Positions 8,752 through 17,777 of a DNA stretch of 64,000 bases are shown one piece after another. The position numbers and the translations under genes are program-made. The notes below the pieces were generated by a model. The model was not told the DNA's origin. It ran no database searches and saw nothing but the letters and a program-made list of their open reading frames with translations. The DNA comes from Variovorax sp. WS11 (GTDB lineage Bacteria; Pseudomonadota; Gammaproteobacteria; Burkholderiales; Burkholderiaceae_C), in contig NZ_JAAGOW010000004.1 in the NCBI RefSeq assembly GCF_010499245.1, positions 62,001 through 126,000 of the forward strand, in the 5' to 3' direction. Within the stretch, counting starts at the first letter, position 1. Every line of letters begins with the position of its first letter.

Positions 8752-9744
8752 ATGAACCTCGCAAAAATCACTGCTGTCGTGGTCTTTGGCTTTGGGATTT
8801 CAGCCGGCAACGTGTTTGCCGCAGATTACGCCAATCTGTCGTACTCAAAGCCTACCGATCTAATTGCATCCACCGGCAATCTGTATTGGACGTCCTATTC
8901 AGAACCAGATGATGTACTTGGCGGGCCTAGCGTAGCCTCTATATGGCGAGCGGGAAATAATTCGAAGCCGGGAGGTGAACGATTGTTGTATTCAGAATCT
9001 AGTAACGGCTACAAGCCGTTCGGAAATATCGTGTATGCGAACTTGGGGGCTTGGTATGGTTACTTTATTGCAAACGACCAGTCATCCCCGCTGAACAAAA
9101 CTTCGACCATCAAGCGAATCCCATTGGCTGGCGGCTCTGCGACTACGATCGCCACCTTGTCCCGGTTCGTGGGGAACCGGTCGCTTCGCACCGACGAAGA
9201 GTATTTGTACTGGGTAGATGAAGATGGAGTCCGCCGCATGCCGATTGGAGGGGGGAGCATCCAAACACTTGCCACCACCACCGCGGGGCACCATTTGGAA
9301 TTGGGCACGAATTTCGCTTATTACAGCGATGGCAACGTCATTCGCAGGGTACTAAAATCTGGCAGCGCTACGAATGTGGTGGCGTCTTCGCCAGAGCCAA
9401 TTAGTGCACTTTTTATCTATCCAATTTCGGGTGGTACGCGCATTTTCTGGGGCAGCGAAGGGGGCGGGGTGTATTCGAGGGATGTTGGCAGTACCCTAAC
9501 GAGAACCTACAAAGCGACTACGACCGGATATAGAACAACGTCAGTAGGTTTTGACGGAACGAGGGTACTTTGGGCCCGGTGTACAGACTCCGGATCCGAC
9601 TGCTCAGTTGGAATCCAGAGTGGCGGAGAAACTCGATACAACGTCGGAGTAGGCATCAGCAGAGTTGGCTTTGCGAATCTCCAATGGGATGCAACACAGG
9701 TTTTTTGGGGCAGTGTAAGCGGCATACACAAATACGTGCACTAG
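8752..9744 (+). CDS. Secreted beta-propeller-like protein
   Basis: This 330-residue protein has a Sec signal peptide (MNLAKITAVVVFGFGISAGN, cleavage likely after VFAA). The mature part repeats a pattern of GNLYWTSY, EYLYWVDEDGVRRMP, FAYYSDGNVIRRV, RIFWGSEGGGVYSRD and QVFWGSVSGIHKYV, that is, about six repeats of an aromatic-W/Y strand followed by a basic residue and a turn. This resembles DUF5050/YWTD-like propellers of periplasmic or surface proteins, which bind proteins or glycans. AAGGA at 8741-8745 supports the second of two adjacent ATGs (8752). Base composition is clearly less GC-rich than the flanks, suggesting acquisition. No enzyme function is implied. Confidence 0.7.
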   Translation: MNLAKITAVVVFGFGISAGNVFAADYANLSYSKPTDLIASTGNLYWTSYSEPDDVLGGPSVASIWRAGNNSKPGGERLLYSESSNGYKPFGNIVYANLGAWYGYFIANDQSSPLNKTSTIKRIPLAGGSATTIATLSRFVGNRSLRTDEEYLYWVDEDGVRRMPIGGGSIQTLATTTAGHHLELGTNFAYYSDGNVIRRVLKSGSATNVVASSPEPISALFIYPISGGTRIFWGSEGGGVYSRDVGSTLTRTYKATTTGYRTTSVGFDGTRVLWARCTDSGSDCSVGIQSGGETRYNVGVGISRVGFANLQWDATQVFWGSVSGIHKYVH

Positions 9745-9810
9745 TCGTCGAAAATGTTGCGGCTCGCTGGACAACCACAGCCGCTACCTATATTAAATTT
9801 GGAGTATGGC

Positions 9811-10200
9811 ATGAAGAATATTGTTATCTCAGTTGCGATAGTCCCGATATTTTTGGCAGCGGGATGTGGCGGCGGTGGGTCCGAGGGATTCTCTGGCGAA
9901 ATATCGGCTTCATCCATCCTGGAGAGCACCCAGCCAAAACAAATGCTTGAGGAGCGGGCAAGCGAGCCAGCCCTGCATCGCTCGATAGCCCCGAATGGCG
10001 CATTGAACGTGAACGCATCAGGCGAAGTCACCGAGCTCGAGCAGCAGTTGTTGTCGCGTCGACGGAAGATTGCACATACTGCAGAGCCGATTTTGCGGGG
10101 AGACGAACAAAAGGATGGGCAGATTAGAGTGTCAATTAGCGGCTGTTTGGACGAAGGCGTACTTGAAGGGTCGCGTCCTAGTAAATCCACTGCGTGCTGA
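9811..10200 (+). CDS. Predicted lipoprotein, possibly cut short
   Basis: This is a 129-residue protein with a lipoprotein signal: MKNIVISVAIVPIFLAAGCG, with LAAGC as lipobox and a Gly-rich linker after the cysteine. The mature part is hydrophilic (SSILESTQPKQMLEERASEP) with no family I recognise. A GGAG ribosome binding site precedes the ATG. It follows the secreted propeller protein by 66 bases, so the two may act together at the cell surface. The frame ends just before a decayed IS3 transposase and its last residues look out of character, so the natural C-terminus may have been replaced. Confidence 0.6.
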   Translation: MKNIVISVAIVPIFLAAGCGGGGSEGFSGEISASSILESTQPKQMLEERASEPALHRSIAPNGALNVNASGEVTELEQQLLSRRRKIAHTAEPILRGDEQKDGQIRVSISGCLDEGVLEGSRPSKSTAC

Positions 10201-10336
10201 GCAGATTGGGGTCAAAATTGCGGCGCTTTATGTCGTTTTTGATCTCTCAGATGAACGTCTTCAAAACGCTGACTTAAGCCATCTGGGCGATGTGCCCGCA
10301 CATTTTGGCCTTTCTTCCAATCGGGGAACTGGGGTT

Positions 10337-11030
10337 CATGGACCTGAAGGCGCTGCACGCCAGGATCGGGAAGTTGAGGCGGAGCACGATTCTTGGCCGC
10401 CTGGCGCCGGCATGTAGCCAGCACGAGCAAGCGGCACCCGCGGACCCGGTGTTCGCGTACCCGCGTGCCTGCTGCGCGGGCTGGCATTGAGTGAGCCGAG
10501 CGGGTCTGGGCGCTGGACATCTCCGACATCCCGCTATCGCGCGGCTTGGTGTAGTTGATAGCGGTGCTGGACCGACTTGGCTATCGAATGCTGGCGCACC
10601 GGGTGTCGATCGCGATGGAGGCCGATTTCTGCGTGGAGGCCCAGCACAAGGCAGCGAGGCAGCAACTCGCTGGGGAGCGACGGAGACCGTCAACACCTTT
10701 CGCGGCAGCCAGTTCAGCAATGCTGAGTTCGTCGCCGAAGTAGCGCGCATCGGCTCACGCGTGAGCTTGGACGGGTGCGGTTGTTGGAGGGACACGTGTT
10801 TGCGGAGCGGCTGTGCGGCTGTGGGTGTGTAGCGCAGCATGAAGTACGAGGACGCGAGGACGTGTACCTGAGGGCCATGCCGGGGGTCAGCGCCGCCTAG
10901 CTGGACTTGGCCGCGTACTTCGAGTTTTGCGAAGCTCGATGGCAATCAGTCGCATAACGGGCGAACTTCGGACATGGTCTACTTCGGCACGCTGGCTGCG
11001 CTGAAGGAGGGAAGGAGGCCGCACGATGAG
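10337..11030 (+). pseudogene. Decayed IS3-family transposase remnant
   Basis: Fragments in several frames, in the right order, match an IS3-family OrfB transposase: MDLKALHARIGKL near 10337, VWALDISDIPLSRGLV near 10510, VSIAMEADFCVEA near 10600, GSQFSNAEFVAEV near 10700, a relic of the DGKG..WRDN..VERLW block at 10770-10820, and TSDMVYFGTLAALKEG near 10970. The catalytic DDE region is broken by stops and frameshifts, so the element is dead. Its insertion probably truncated the lipoprotein gene upstream. No intact terminal repeat was found. Confidence 0.75.
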
Positions 11031-11179
11031 GGGTTGAACGATAGTTGCAGGGCTCAACCGGTGCGTCTCCGGCGGCTTGGCAGTGGCCTTAAAAATCAAG
11101 GAATCAACCGCAGCCAATCCCCTTATCTCAGACCGCCGTATGTTCAAACGCTCAAACGAGTGGAAAGCCTCTGTGAAAG

Positions 11180-11956
11180 TTACATCTGCCTGAAAAGATG
11201 GTGGTGCTGTTCGCTCACTGTTAGGGTTTCGGGGCGTTCCTTCAGGCGCACTGAAAGCGCCCCGCTACCGTCACGAAACACGCTATCGATGGCACGCACA
11301 TTGACCAGAACCGAGCGATGAATCTGCCAGAACGTGTCCGGATCGAGTTCATCGACGAGCTCTTTAATCGTCTTTCGGATGAGCGATTCGGAGTCCTTCG
11401 TCACGACCAACGTGTATTTGTTGTCGGCCTTGAAGTAGCAGATCTCGTCCACCGTAACCAAGCGGACCGTGGCGCCGCGTGATAAGCGAACCCATTGCAG
11501 GTGTCCACAGGGTGCGGGGGACGGTGACGCCGGTGGCAAGGCGACGCGCGACAGGTCGGATGGTCGCTGCACGACACGCTCCTTGAGGCGACCGACGGTC
11601 GTCACCAGCCGCGGATAGGACAGCGGCTTCAGCACATAGTCCATTGCGCCGGCCTCGAATGCGCCGAGTGCGTGCTGATCGAAGGCGGTGATGAACACCA
11701 CGTGGCACCTTCCGGCGATCTGTCGCGCGACGTCGAGCCCGGAGAGACGCGGCATCTCGATATCCAGGAACGCGACGTCCGGCCGCTGCTTCTCGATCGC
11801 ATGCAATGCCGCGACGCCATCACCGACCTGGGCGACGATGCGCAAGTCCGGCCACAGCGCAGCAAGGTGCTCCGCCAGTTCGTCGGCGAGCAGCGGCTCG
11901 TCCTCCGCGATCAAGGCCGTAGGTCCTGCGCCCATCGCAGTTTCATCCGTACTCAC
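11180..11956 (-). CDS. LytTR-type response regulator
   Basis: This is a 258-residue response regulator. Residues about 13-130 are a receiver domain (ALIAEDEPLLADELAEHLAA, phospho-acceptor in FLDIEMPRLSG, FITAFDQHALGAFEAGAMDY, conserved KPLSYPRL). Residues about 155-255 are a LytTR DNA-binding domain (ICYFKADNKYTLVVTKDSES, LDPDTFWQIHRSVLVNVRAI). I chose the GTG at 11956 because GGAGGT lies 6 bases upstream; the first ATG would remove the overlap with the sensor gene. The gene overlaps the end of the sensor kinase gene by 14 bases, so the two are translationally coupled and form one AlgR/LytR-type system. Confidence 0.9.
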   Translation of the reverse strand: MSTDETAMGAGPTALIAEDEPLLADELAEHLAALWPDLRIVAQVGDGVAALHAIEKQRPDVAFLDIEMPRLSGLDVARQIAGRCHVVFITAFDQHALGAFEAGAMDYVLKPLSYPRLVTTVGRLKERVVQRPSDLSRVALPPASPSPAPCGHLQWVRLSRGATVRLVTVDEICYFKADNKYTLVVTKDSESLIRKTIKELVDELDPDTFWQIHRSVLVNVRAIDSVFRDGSGALSVRLKERPETLTVSEQHHHLFRQM

Positions 11957-13943
11957 GCGGCACCTCCAATTCCACCGTGCAGTGTGGTCCGGCGCCGCCT
12001 TGCAGGCGCATGGCGGCGCGCTCCCCATAGAGCTCGACTAAAGCATTTCGCATGCTCTCAAGCCCTTGCTGGTCGAGGCGCACGGCACTAAGCATCCGCA
12101 CGCAAGTGGCGTTCCCGCGTTCCAGTGCGACCAATTCGATGCTCACCTCCGGGCCGCTGCGCTCCAGAACGTGCGTTACCAGGGGCAGCAGCAGCGCCGG
12201 TGGGAAAGCTGCGTCTTTCAGTTCTGCCGGCAGGCCGACCCTCAGCGAGATCTGTCGGCCGTGCCCTGCTCGCATCAGTCGCGCATAAGCTTCGACCAAG
12301 GCGAATTCCTCTTCCAGCGAGGAGCGTTCACTGCGAAGTCGAGGAAGCGCAGCCCGTAGGTAAGCTGTCAAGTCATCAAGCAGGTGTTCAGCGCGCGCCG
12401 TATCGCACTCGTAGAAGCGCTTCACGGCTGCAAGCATGTCGAAAAGTAGTTTCGGATCAATCCGAGTCTGGATGGACAACAGCCGAGCTTGCACCAAGCG
12501 CTGTCGTGCAATGCGTCCCATTTCCTGCGCCTTCGTGAGACTCTCGACGGCGCGATCGCGCGCACGCCACCGGTTTACGATCACGACGGCCAGCATACCG
12601 ACAATGATGTCGCTCCAGAAGTACCAGAACCAACCCTCCACCGAGGCAAAGGAGCCCATCCGCGCTGCCACCGTGGGCTGCTGCAAAGCGAACGACGACA
12701 AAATTGCCGAAGCCAAACCGAACCCGAGTACCAGCGCCAAGGTGCAGGCGATCTGGACTCCGCCCCTGAAAGGCTGATACTCGACGGCCGGCGGGCTTGC
12801 TTGCCTCCTGTTCATCGTTTTCATCCAAGCCCGCACCATGTCAGCACGCGAATTAGATGGAATGATGATCCGCGCGCACACGCCGCAGCCTTCAGCTTGC
12901 TCCAGCGTGAGCTGTGCGGAGTCCCCAAAGCGAGCCTGCAATTGGCCGCGGATGTTGACGAGGCCGAGCCCGCTGCCGCTGGTTCCGGTGCCAAAACCGA
13001 CCCCATCGTCGATGACAGTCACCTCGATCTGCTGCCCATTGTGGGTCGCGGCGACTTGAATCATGCCGCCCAAATCGGCCGGAGAGATTCCATGCTTGAC
13101 CGCGTTTTCGACGAGTGTGACCAGCACTGCTGTAGGGAAGGCAACGCTACGCAGTGGTGGCGGCAGATGGAGCGCGTAGTTCAGCCGCGGTCCCATCCGC
13201 ATCTTGAAAAGCTTCAGATACGACCGCACAAGTTCGAACTCCTGACCCAGCGTCGAAACGGTCAGACGCAGTTGTGGCAACGCTGCGCGCAGGTAGACCA
13301 TTAGATCGTCGATTGCTTCGGCGCCAGCCGCCGGTTGCTTGCGATAGAGCCGGCGCACATTGGCCAAGGTGTTGAACAGGAAATGCGGCTCGATCTGCGC
13401 CTGAAGCAATTGCAATTGCGCCTGCTCAGCCTGACGCTCCAGTTCGACTCGCGCCGCCTGAGCGGCCGTGGCGTCGGCGTTTGCTCGCTGCATGCGCCGG
13501 TGCAATGTGCGAGCACCCAGCATCACTGCGCCAAGCAAGCTGAACTTCATGCCTTCGCCGATCACCGCCCTCACCGACACCGGATCCAAACTCCCCGGAT
13601 GGCGCAAGGCAAGGAACCACACTAGCGCTTGCGCAGGCAGCAGGAGGGCGAGCGACAGCGCAACAAAGCGAAGCACGGGATGCCCAACAAAGGCATGACC
13701 GACCATTGCGACTGCGACGATCAAAGCGCTGGCAATCGCCGCGGACTCAGCAAAATAGCGAACCCAAGCGCGCGCGACATCTACCAGGTCCCACACCTCG
13801 AAGAGGTGTGGCAGGAATAGGACCTGCATTGAAACCAGCATCGCCATGCCCGCCCCGACCCCTAGGGCGACTGCATTCAGGTCGCCTCGCACCCTGTGCC
13901 AGTAGCCAGGGGTAACTGTAACAAGTTGGGGCCGCAGCATCAT
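11943..13943 (-). CDS. Tandem LytS/AlgZ-type histidine kinase with a pseudokinase half
   Basis: This is one continuous 666-residue frame with two sensor-kinase units. Unit 1 has about four membrane helices (residues 25-150), a coiled coil, the H-box QAQIEPHFLFNTLANV (His187), N-box LVENAVKHGI (278-286) and a G-box DDGVGFG (312-318). Unit 2 begins near residue 380, has two membrane helices (about 397-420 and 440-457), and a matching H-box IQTRIDPKLLFDMLAAV in which Lys498 replaces the histidine. Its N-box position reads LVTHVLERSG and no G-box follows, so this half cannot bind ATP or phosphorylate in the usual way. The partner is the LytTR regulator. The second half is probably a regulatory or dimerisation module. 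Confidence 0.85.
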   Translation of the reverse strand: MMLRPQLVTVTPGYWHRVRGDLNAVALGVGAGMAMLVSMQVLFLPHLFEVWDLVDVARAWVRYFAESAAIASALIVAVAMVGHAFVGHPVLRFVALSLALLLPAQALVWFLALRHPGSLDPVSVRAVIGEGMKFSLLGAVMLGARTLHRRMQRANADATAAQAARVELERQAEQAQLQLLQAQIEPHFLFNTLANVRRLYRKQPAAGAEAIDDLMVYLRAALPQLRLTVSTLGQEFELVRSYLKLFKMRMGPRLNYALHLPPPLRSVAFPTAVLVTLVENAVKHGISPADLGGMIQVAATHNGQQIEVTVIDDGVGFGTGTSGSGLGLVNIRGQLQARFGDSAQLTLEQAEGCGVCARIIIPSNSRADMVRAWMKTMNRRQASPPAVEYQPFRGGVQIACTLALVLGFGLASAILSSFALQQPTVAARMGSFASVEGWFWYFWSDIIVGMLAVVIVNRWRARDRAVESLTKAQEMGRIARQRLVQARLLSIQTRIDPKLLFDMLAAVKRFYECDTARAEHLLDDLTAYLRAALPRLRSERSSLEEEFALVEAYARLMRAGHGRQISLRVGLPAELKDAAFPPALLLPLVTHVLERSGPEVSIELVALERGNATCVRMLSAVRLDQQGLESMRNALVELYGERAAMRLQGGAGPHCTVELEVPREYG

Positions 13944-14311
13944 GGCAACACACAGGTGTCAACACCGAATGATCGCGCCCAGCCATCCTATCCGCGCAGT
14001 GAAGGTGACGGAAGCGGCAACTCTAGGTGCGAGCGCGGCCTACGGCCGACGAGCGCTCCAACCGTCATTCGCCCTATTCCCACCAGATGGATGGCGATCT
14101 CCGAAGCGGCAGCGCAATCTACCGTGGCCATCGCATAGCGCTGGTCAGCGCTGAACCTGGCGCCTAACCTGCGATGCACATCACCTCTAGGCCGGGACTC
14201 CGGGATGACACGGGAATCCCATCGATGGGGCGATCGGCCGTCTTGACAGCTGATCTTCGTGAACAGGAAGACCCTGTTCGACATGTCCAAAACATTTGAA
14301 AGGAGATCGAA
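13944..14311. other. Intergenic region, no gene seen
   Basis: About 370 bases upstream of the tandem kinase hold no reading frame with a convincing start, composition or family match. It must contain the promoter of the kinase-regulator operon, but I cannot single out a site. Confidence 0.5.
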
Positions 14312-14425
14312 ATGGAAATCCTGAAGTTCTTCGGCGCGGCCCCTATCGATTGTTTTGCGGCCGGCTCGCATACGCAAAAGACGACGGTTCATGTCCAACT
14401 CCACCATTTGCAATGGGCGGTGTGA
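14312..14425 (+). CDS. Candidate 37-residue small protein
   Basis: A mini reading frame begins MEILKFFGAAPIDCFAAG and ends LHHLQWAV. It is preceded by AAAGGAGATCGAA, a near-ideal ribosome binding site 7 bases before the ATG, which is why I list it despite its size. It has a hydrophobic, membrane- or precursor-like front half and a His/Gln-rich tail. It is followed 29 bases later by a second mini-ORF with its own GAGGAG site. I recognise no family; it could be a small regulatory peptide or a secreted-peptide precursor. Expression is unproven. Confidence 0.35.
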   Translation: MEILKFFGAAPIDCFAAGSHTQKTTVHVQLHHLQWAV

Positions 14426-14454
14426 AGTGATGCAAGCCTCTGAGGAGAACAAAC

Positions 14455-14580
14455 ATGTTCATCGTCATGAGAACGGTCCCCCCCGTACAAGACACACGCC
14501 TGGTGATCGCCTGCATACGCGCCTGCGTGTGGGCCGCCATCGAAGGCCGTCCGTTCTGTCCGCTGCGGCAGGAAGGCTGA
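14455..14580 (+). CDS. Candidate 41-residue cysteine-containing small protein
   Basis: The frame MFIVMRTVPPVQDTRLVIAC continues IRACVWAAIEGRPFCPLRQEG and stops. TGAGGAGAAC lies just upstream of the ATG, giving a good ribosome binding site. Three cysteines (positions 20, 24, 35) in a 41-residue peptide are notable. An overlapping frame from 14429 is also open, and its arginine-rich composition looks like random GC-rich translation, so I prefer this one. Together with the preceding mini-ORF it may be a small-peptide pair; function unknown. Confidence 0.3.
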   Translation: MFIVMRTVPPVQDTRLVIACIRACVWAAIEGRPFCPLRQEG

Positions 14581-14779
14581 CACGCCCGGCGCGGCGCCGT
14601 CGCGATCGGATTGTTCCACTCGACCTCGGTCATTGGCCGCTGCTCCAGCTTGGACTGGCGGATTTTTAAATTAGCAGAAAGTTGATCGAAACCGGAAAGT
14701 CAGTCAATGAAGCAATTTTCCCTTGATCAATACATGCGCGCTCATGCCAGCGCTAATCCCCTGCCCACTGGAGAACGTT

Positions 14780-16201
14780 ATGAATAAGCCAAATGGCCGC
14801 TTTACTGAACTACTATTAAGCGCAATCCTGACAGCGCCAGGTACGACATTCGCTCAGTTGCCTGGAGTGCTTCCATCGATCGACTATCCAGCCTCCAGCC
14901 AAATAATTCCCAACCCGGAGAGAGGGTTGTATCATCACACAGGAGACTGCGATAAGTCAGATTTTAGCAAAACTACTCTGGACAGTTACAAGATGCGCGA
15001 AAATATCACTCTTGTTATGTGCTTATACAACCTGGATATGGACTCCCCACAGGTTCCGATAGCCAAGTTCAGGGAGCAAGCACTTAAAGTTAGAGCGTCC
15101 GACGGACTCAAGATGATCTTGCGCTTTGCTTACTCACCAAAACCCATAGAGGGTTCCAATCCGGTGGAAATGAGGTTGGATGCCCCTCTAGCCCGTGTTC
15201 AAGAACATATGGCGCAAATTCTTCCATTAGTCGCAGAATTCCAGGATGTTATTGCTGTTATTCAATCGGGCTTTGTTGGAGAATGGGGCGAGGGGGCTGA
15301 CTCGAAAAATTTCGGCAACGTCGGCAATGAAAACTGGGGGGATCGAAACAAAATAGTTAACAATTGGTTGGACAACACACCTTCTCATATCCAAGTACAA
15401 ATACGCAGGCCCTTGATGAAGGCAAAAGCACTTGATTATGCAGATTTGGATAGTTCCACTCCGAGCGCGACTTTCGCGGATTACAAGAATAAAACGCGCA
15501 TGGGCCGAATTGGACACCACAATGATTGCTTTTTAAGGAATGCCAGCGATTCAAACACATATCGTAATGTAGTGGACAAGGACTACGTTACGCGAGACTC
15601 TGATTTCGTAAGCGTCGGAGGCGAAACATGCGGCAGATCAATCCTAGAGGGAGCACGCAACGATTGTCCATCTGCAATCGCCGAAATGGGTGCTCTCAAC
15701 TATGGTTATCTGAACAAAGATTGGGCTCCAATTTATATCGAAGGCTTTCAAGACCAAGGATGCTTGCCGGATATTGAAAGAAGGCTGGGATATCGATACG
15801 AACTGATTTCAACCTCCATGCGCTCTTCTGCGACTCGGGGAGGACGGATCGATTTTGAAATGACTATTATAAACAGGGGGTGGGCAGCAGCCATGAGGCC
15901 TAGGCCCGTCAAGCTAGTCTTGATTCATGTTAATTCGAATCAGGAATACAAATTTGATCTTACGACAACTGAGGATTGGCTCCCGGGGCAAAGGAGAACG
16001 ATTGCTAGATCTCAGTTCCCCAATCGCAACAATTCTTCGCTTGTTCTTCCAGCAACAATGCCGGTTGGAAATTACAGAGTGGCTTTGAGCATAGAGGATT
16101 CGTTAACAGGTCAGCCCAAGTATGCAGTGCGGATTCCAAATACCAAGTTTGATTCCGTCAAGGGTTTTAATTATTTGATTAATCAGCTTCTTATAAATTG
16201 A
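14780..16201 (+). CDS. Secreted DUF4874/DUF4832 protein
   Basis: This is a 473-residue exported protein. The signal peptide ends near TTFAQLPG. Residues about 45-230 match DUF4874 (IPNPERGLYHHTGDC, then ILRFAYSP, and IQSGFVGEWGEG, a glycosidase-like barrel strand). Residues about 255-465 match DUF4832 (RMGRIGHHNDCFL, then GGETCG, and a C-terminal Ig-like domain with INRGWAAAMRPRPVKLVLIH). The pair is found in surface proteins and is thought to act on polysaccharides; activity is unproven. GGAGAACGTT precedes the ATG at 14780, which I preferred over an upstream ATG in frame. Codon use is far more AT-rich than the flanks, a sign of transfer. Confidence 0.8.
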   Translation: MNKPNGRFTELLLSAILTAPGTTFAQLPGVLPSIDYPASSQIIPNPERGLYHHTGDCDKSDFSKTTLDSYKMRENITLVMCLYNLDMDSPQVPIAKFREQALKVRASDGLKMILRFAYSPKPIEGSNPVEMRLDAPLARVQEHMAQILPLVAEFQDVIAVIQSGFVGEWGEGADSKNFGNVGNENWGDRNKIVNNWLDNTPSHIQVQIRRPLMKAKALDYADLDSSTPSATFADYKNKTRMGRIGHHNDCFLRNASDSNTYRNVVDKDYVTRDSDFVSVGGETCGRSILEGARNDCPSAIAEMGALNYGYLNKDWAPIYIEGFQDQGCLPDIERRLGYRYELISTSMRSSATRGGRIDFEMTIINRGWAAAMRPRPVKLVLIHVNSNQEYKFDLTTTEDWLPGQRRTIARSQFPNRNNSSLVLPATMPVGNYRVALSIEDSLTGQPKYAVRIPNTKFDSVKGFNYLINQLLIN

Positions 16202-16245
16202 CGATGTAAGTTGCGCGCTCGCCATGTTCTGCCGATCACGGTTGG

Positions 16246-17191
16246 CGGTCCGAGGTCGATTCGGTCGACGACCTGATTGCCGCCATTGCAGAAGAAAACT
16301 GCGTGCCCGGCTGGACCGATCACCAGCCGCCTTTGATGTGGGCCTCGCCCCGCTCGGCCCTGAAGCCCGCGCACTGGCAGTACGAGCGCACGCGCCCGGC
16401 ACTGGTGGCCGCCCGCGTGATCGGCACCGACCATGCGGAGCGGCGCAGCTTCATCCTGCGCAACCCAGTGCCAGGCAACCAGTTCGCCACCACGCGCACG
16501 CTGGTGGGCCCCTACCAGTCCATCTTGCCCGGCGAGCGGGCGCGCTCGCAAGCATGCGCTCAACGCGCTGCGCGTCATCCTTGAGTCGCACGGTTCGTAC
16601 TCGGTGGTCAACGGGACCAAGCACCCAATGGAAACGGGCGACATCGCGCTGACGCCGGGCGACCACTGGCACGGCCACGCCACGAGGGCGAAGCCCAGGC
16701 CTTCTGGTTCGACTGGACATCTCGCTCGTGCATTTGCTGGAACCGATGGCCGCGCCACCCCGACGGCTGGTGGACGTCGTCGAATGTCAGGACTCGGCGA
16801 TGCGCTTCGCATGGAAGGACACCGAGGCTCGGCTCGACGCGCTGGAAGCCTCGAGCGACGCCGCCGCCGACCCGGAGCACCCCCTCTTCGGCACCACGCT
16901 CACGCTGGACGCTCCCGGCATGCCGACCATTGGATCAAGGTGCACCGCATGGCGGCCGGCTTGCAGGGCGCGGCCTACCGCCAACGCTAGGTCCCTCTAC
17001 GTTGTGCTGGAGGGCCACGGCTCAGCGAGATCGGGGACCAGGCCTGCGACTGGAAGTTCGGCGACGTGATCGCCGCGCCCTTGGGCGAGCGCTTGCGGTA
17101 CCGCGCCGACCACGCCTCGGTCGTGGTCGAACTCACTGACGAGAAGCTCATGCGCTACTGCCGCTTCTACCAGCGCCAGCAGATTTCCTGA
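16246..17191 (+). pseudogene. Decayed gentisate 1,2-dioxygenase-like cupin gene
   Basis: Shifting between frames recovers a protein closely related to the intact cupin dioxygenase at 46068-47054: DDLIAAIAEENCVPGW, then ERRSFILRNPVPGNQFATTR, TLVGPYQSILPGERAR, ALRVILESHGSYSVVNGTKH, HPMETGDIALTPGDHWHG, and the tail FGDVIAAPLGERLRYR. At least three frameshifts are needed. Where the intact copy has the iron-binding AHRHSSHALRV, this copy reads ARK-HALNALRV, so the metal-site histidines are deleted. It cannot encode an active enzyme. An ISNCY-type remnant follows 108 bases downstream, consistent with past rearrangement of a second aromatic cluster. Confidence 0.85.
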
Positions 17192-17298
17192 ACACCACGG
17201 ACGGACAGGGGCGGCAGCCGTGCGAACGAGGGCGCGAGGAATGGCATGGAGGACCTCCTGCGAGAGGCGAGACGACGGTGGTGCCGCTCGCCGGGCCC

Positions 17299-17680
17299 TG
17301 TCAGTTTGTCGCGCTGCGGTGGCGCCTCTTTTGCCCTCTTCTCCCCCTGCGCGGGCGGCTTTCAGGGCGGGAGAGAATGAGATCAACATAACAAGGCGTC
17401 GAGCAGAAAAATTGCGTGGGAGCGTGTCGGGGCAAAGTTGCAATGTCGCTCTTTCCCGCTGATTTCGTGGCGCAACTGTGGCAACGTCCGCGGCGACGAT
17501 CACAATGACCATGCGCGAAACCGATCGACTCCAGACGGTCGCGGCCGTGATGGTCGCCTAGTTCCCGCCGTTCAAGCCGGACAGCGGCTGGGCCTGGCCG
17601 ACGACAGCTTGAGCAACTCGTCCACAGGAACACGGGTCGATGGCGGGGCCGGCCTCCCAGTGACTGCTTTCCGGCATTGG
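17299..17680 (+). mobile_element. ISNCY-type insertion sequence remnant, copy 1
   Basis: About 380 bases starting at TGTCAGTTTGTCGCG are closely similar to 41784-42165. After a shared leader (AACATAACAAGGCG) both copies carry the very start of a transposase: TMRETDRLQTVAAVM here, followed by stops, then a relic of the RLGL helix-turn-helix. The opening resembles ISNCY-family transposases. Only the left end survives. It has the same orientation as the second copy about 24.5 kb away. Confidence 0.65.
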
Positions 17681-17777
17681 TCAGTCTGCTGTGAGGCGGC
17701 AACCTGAGCGTCTGAGCGCGTTGGATGGCTACCAGTCCACCGGAGCGGGGTCCTCCGCTCTGGCGGTCGCCGCGGAG

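Noticed and set aside
8355..8912. Plus-strand frame of 185 codons between the ATPase and the propeller gene
   Set aside because: No ribosome binding site, no family, and it overlaps the better-supported secreted protein gene in another frame.
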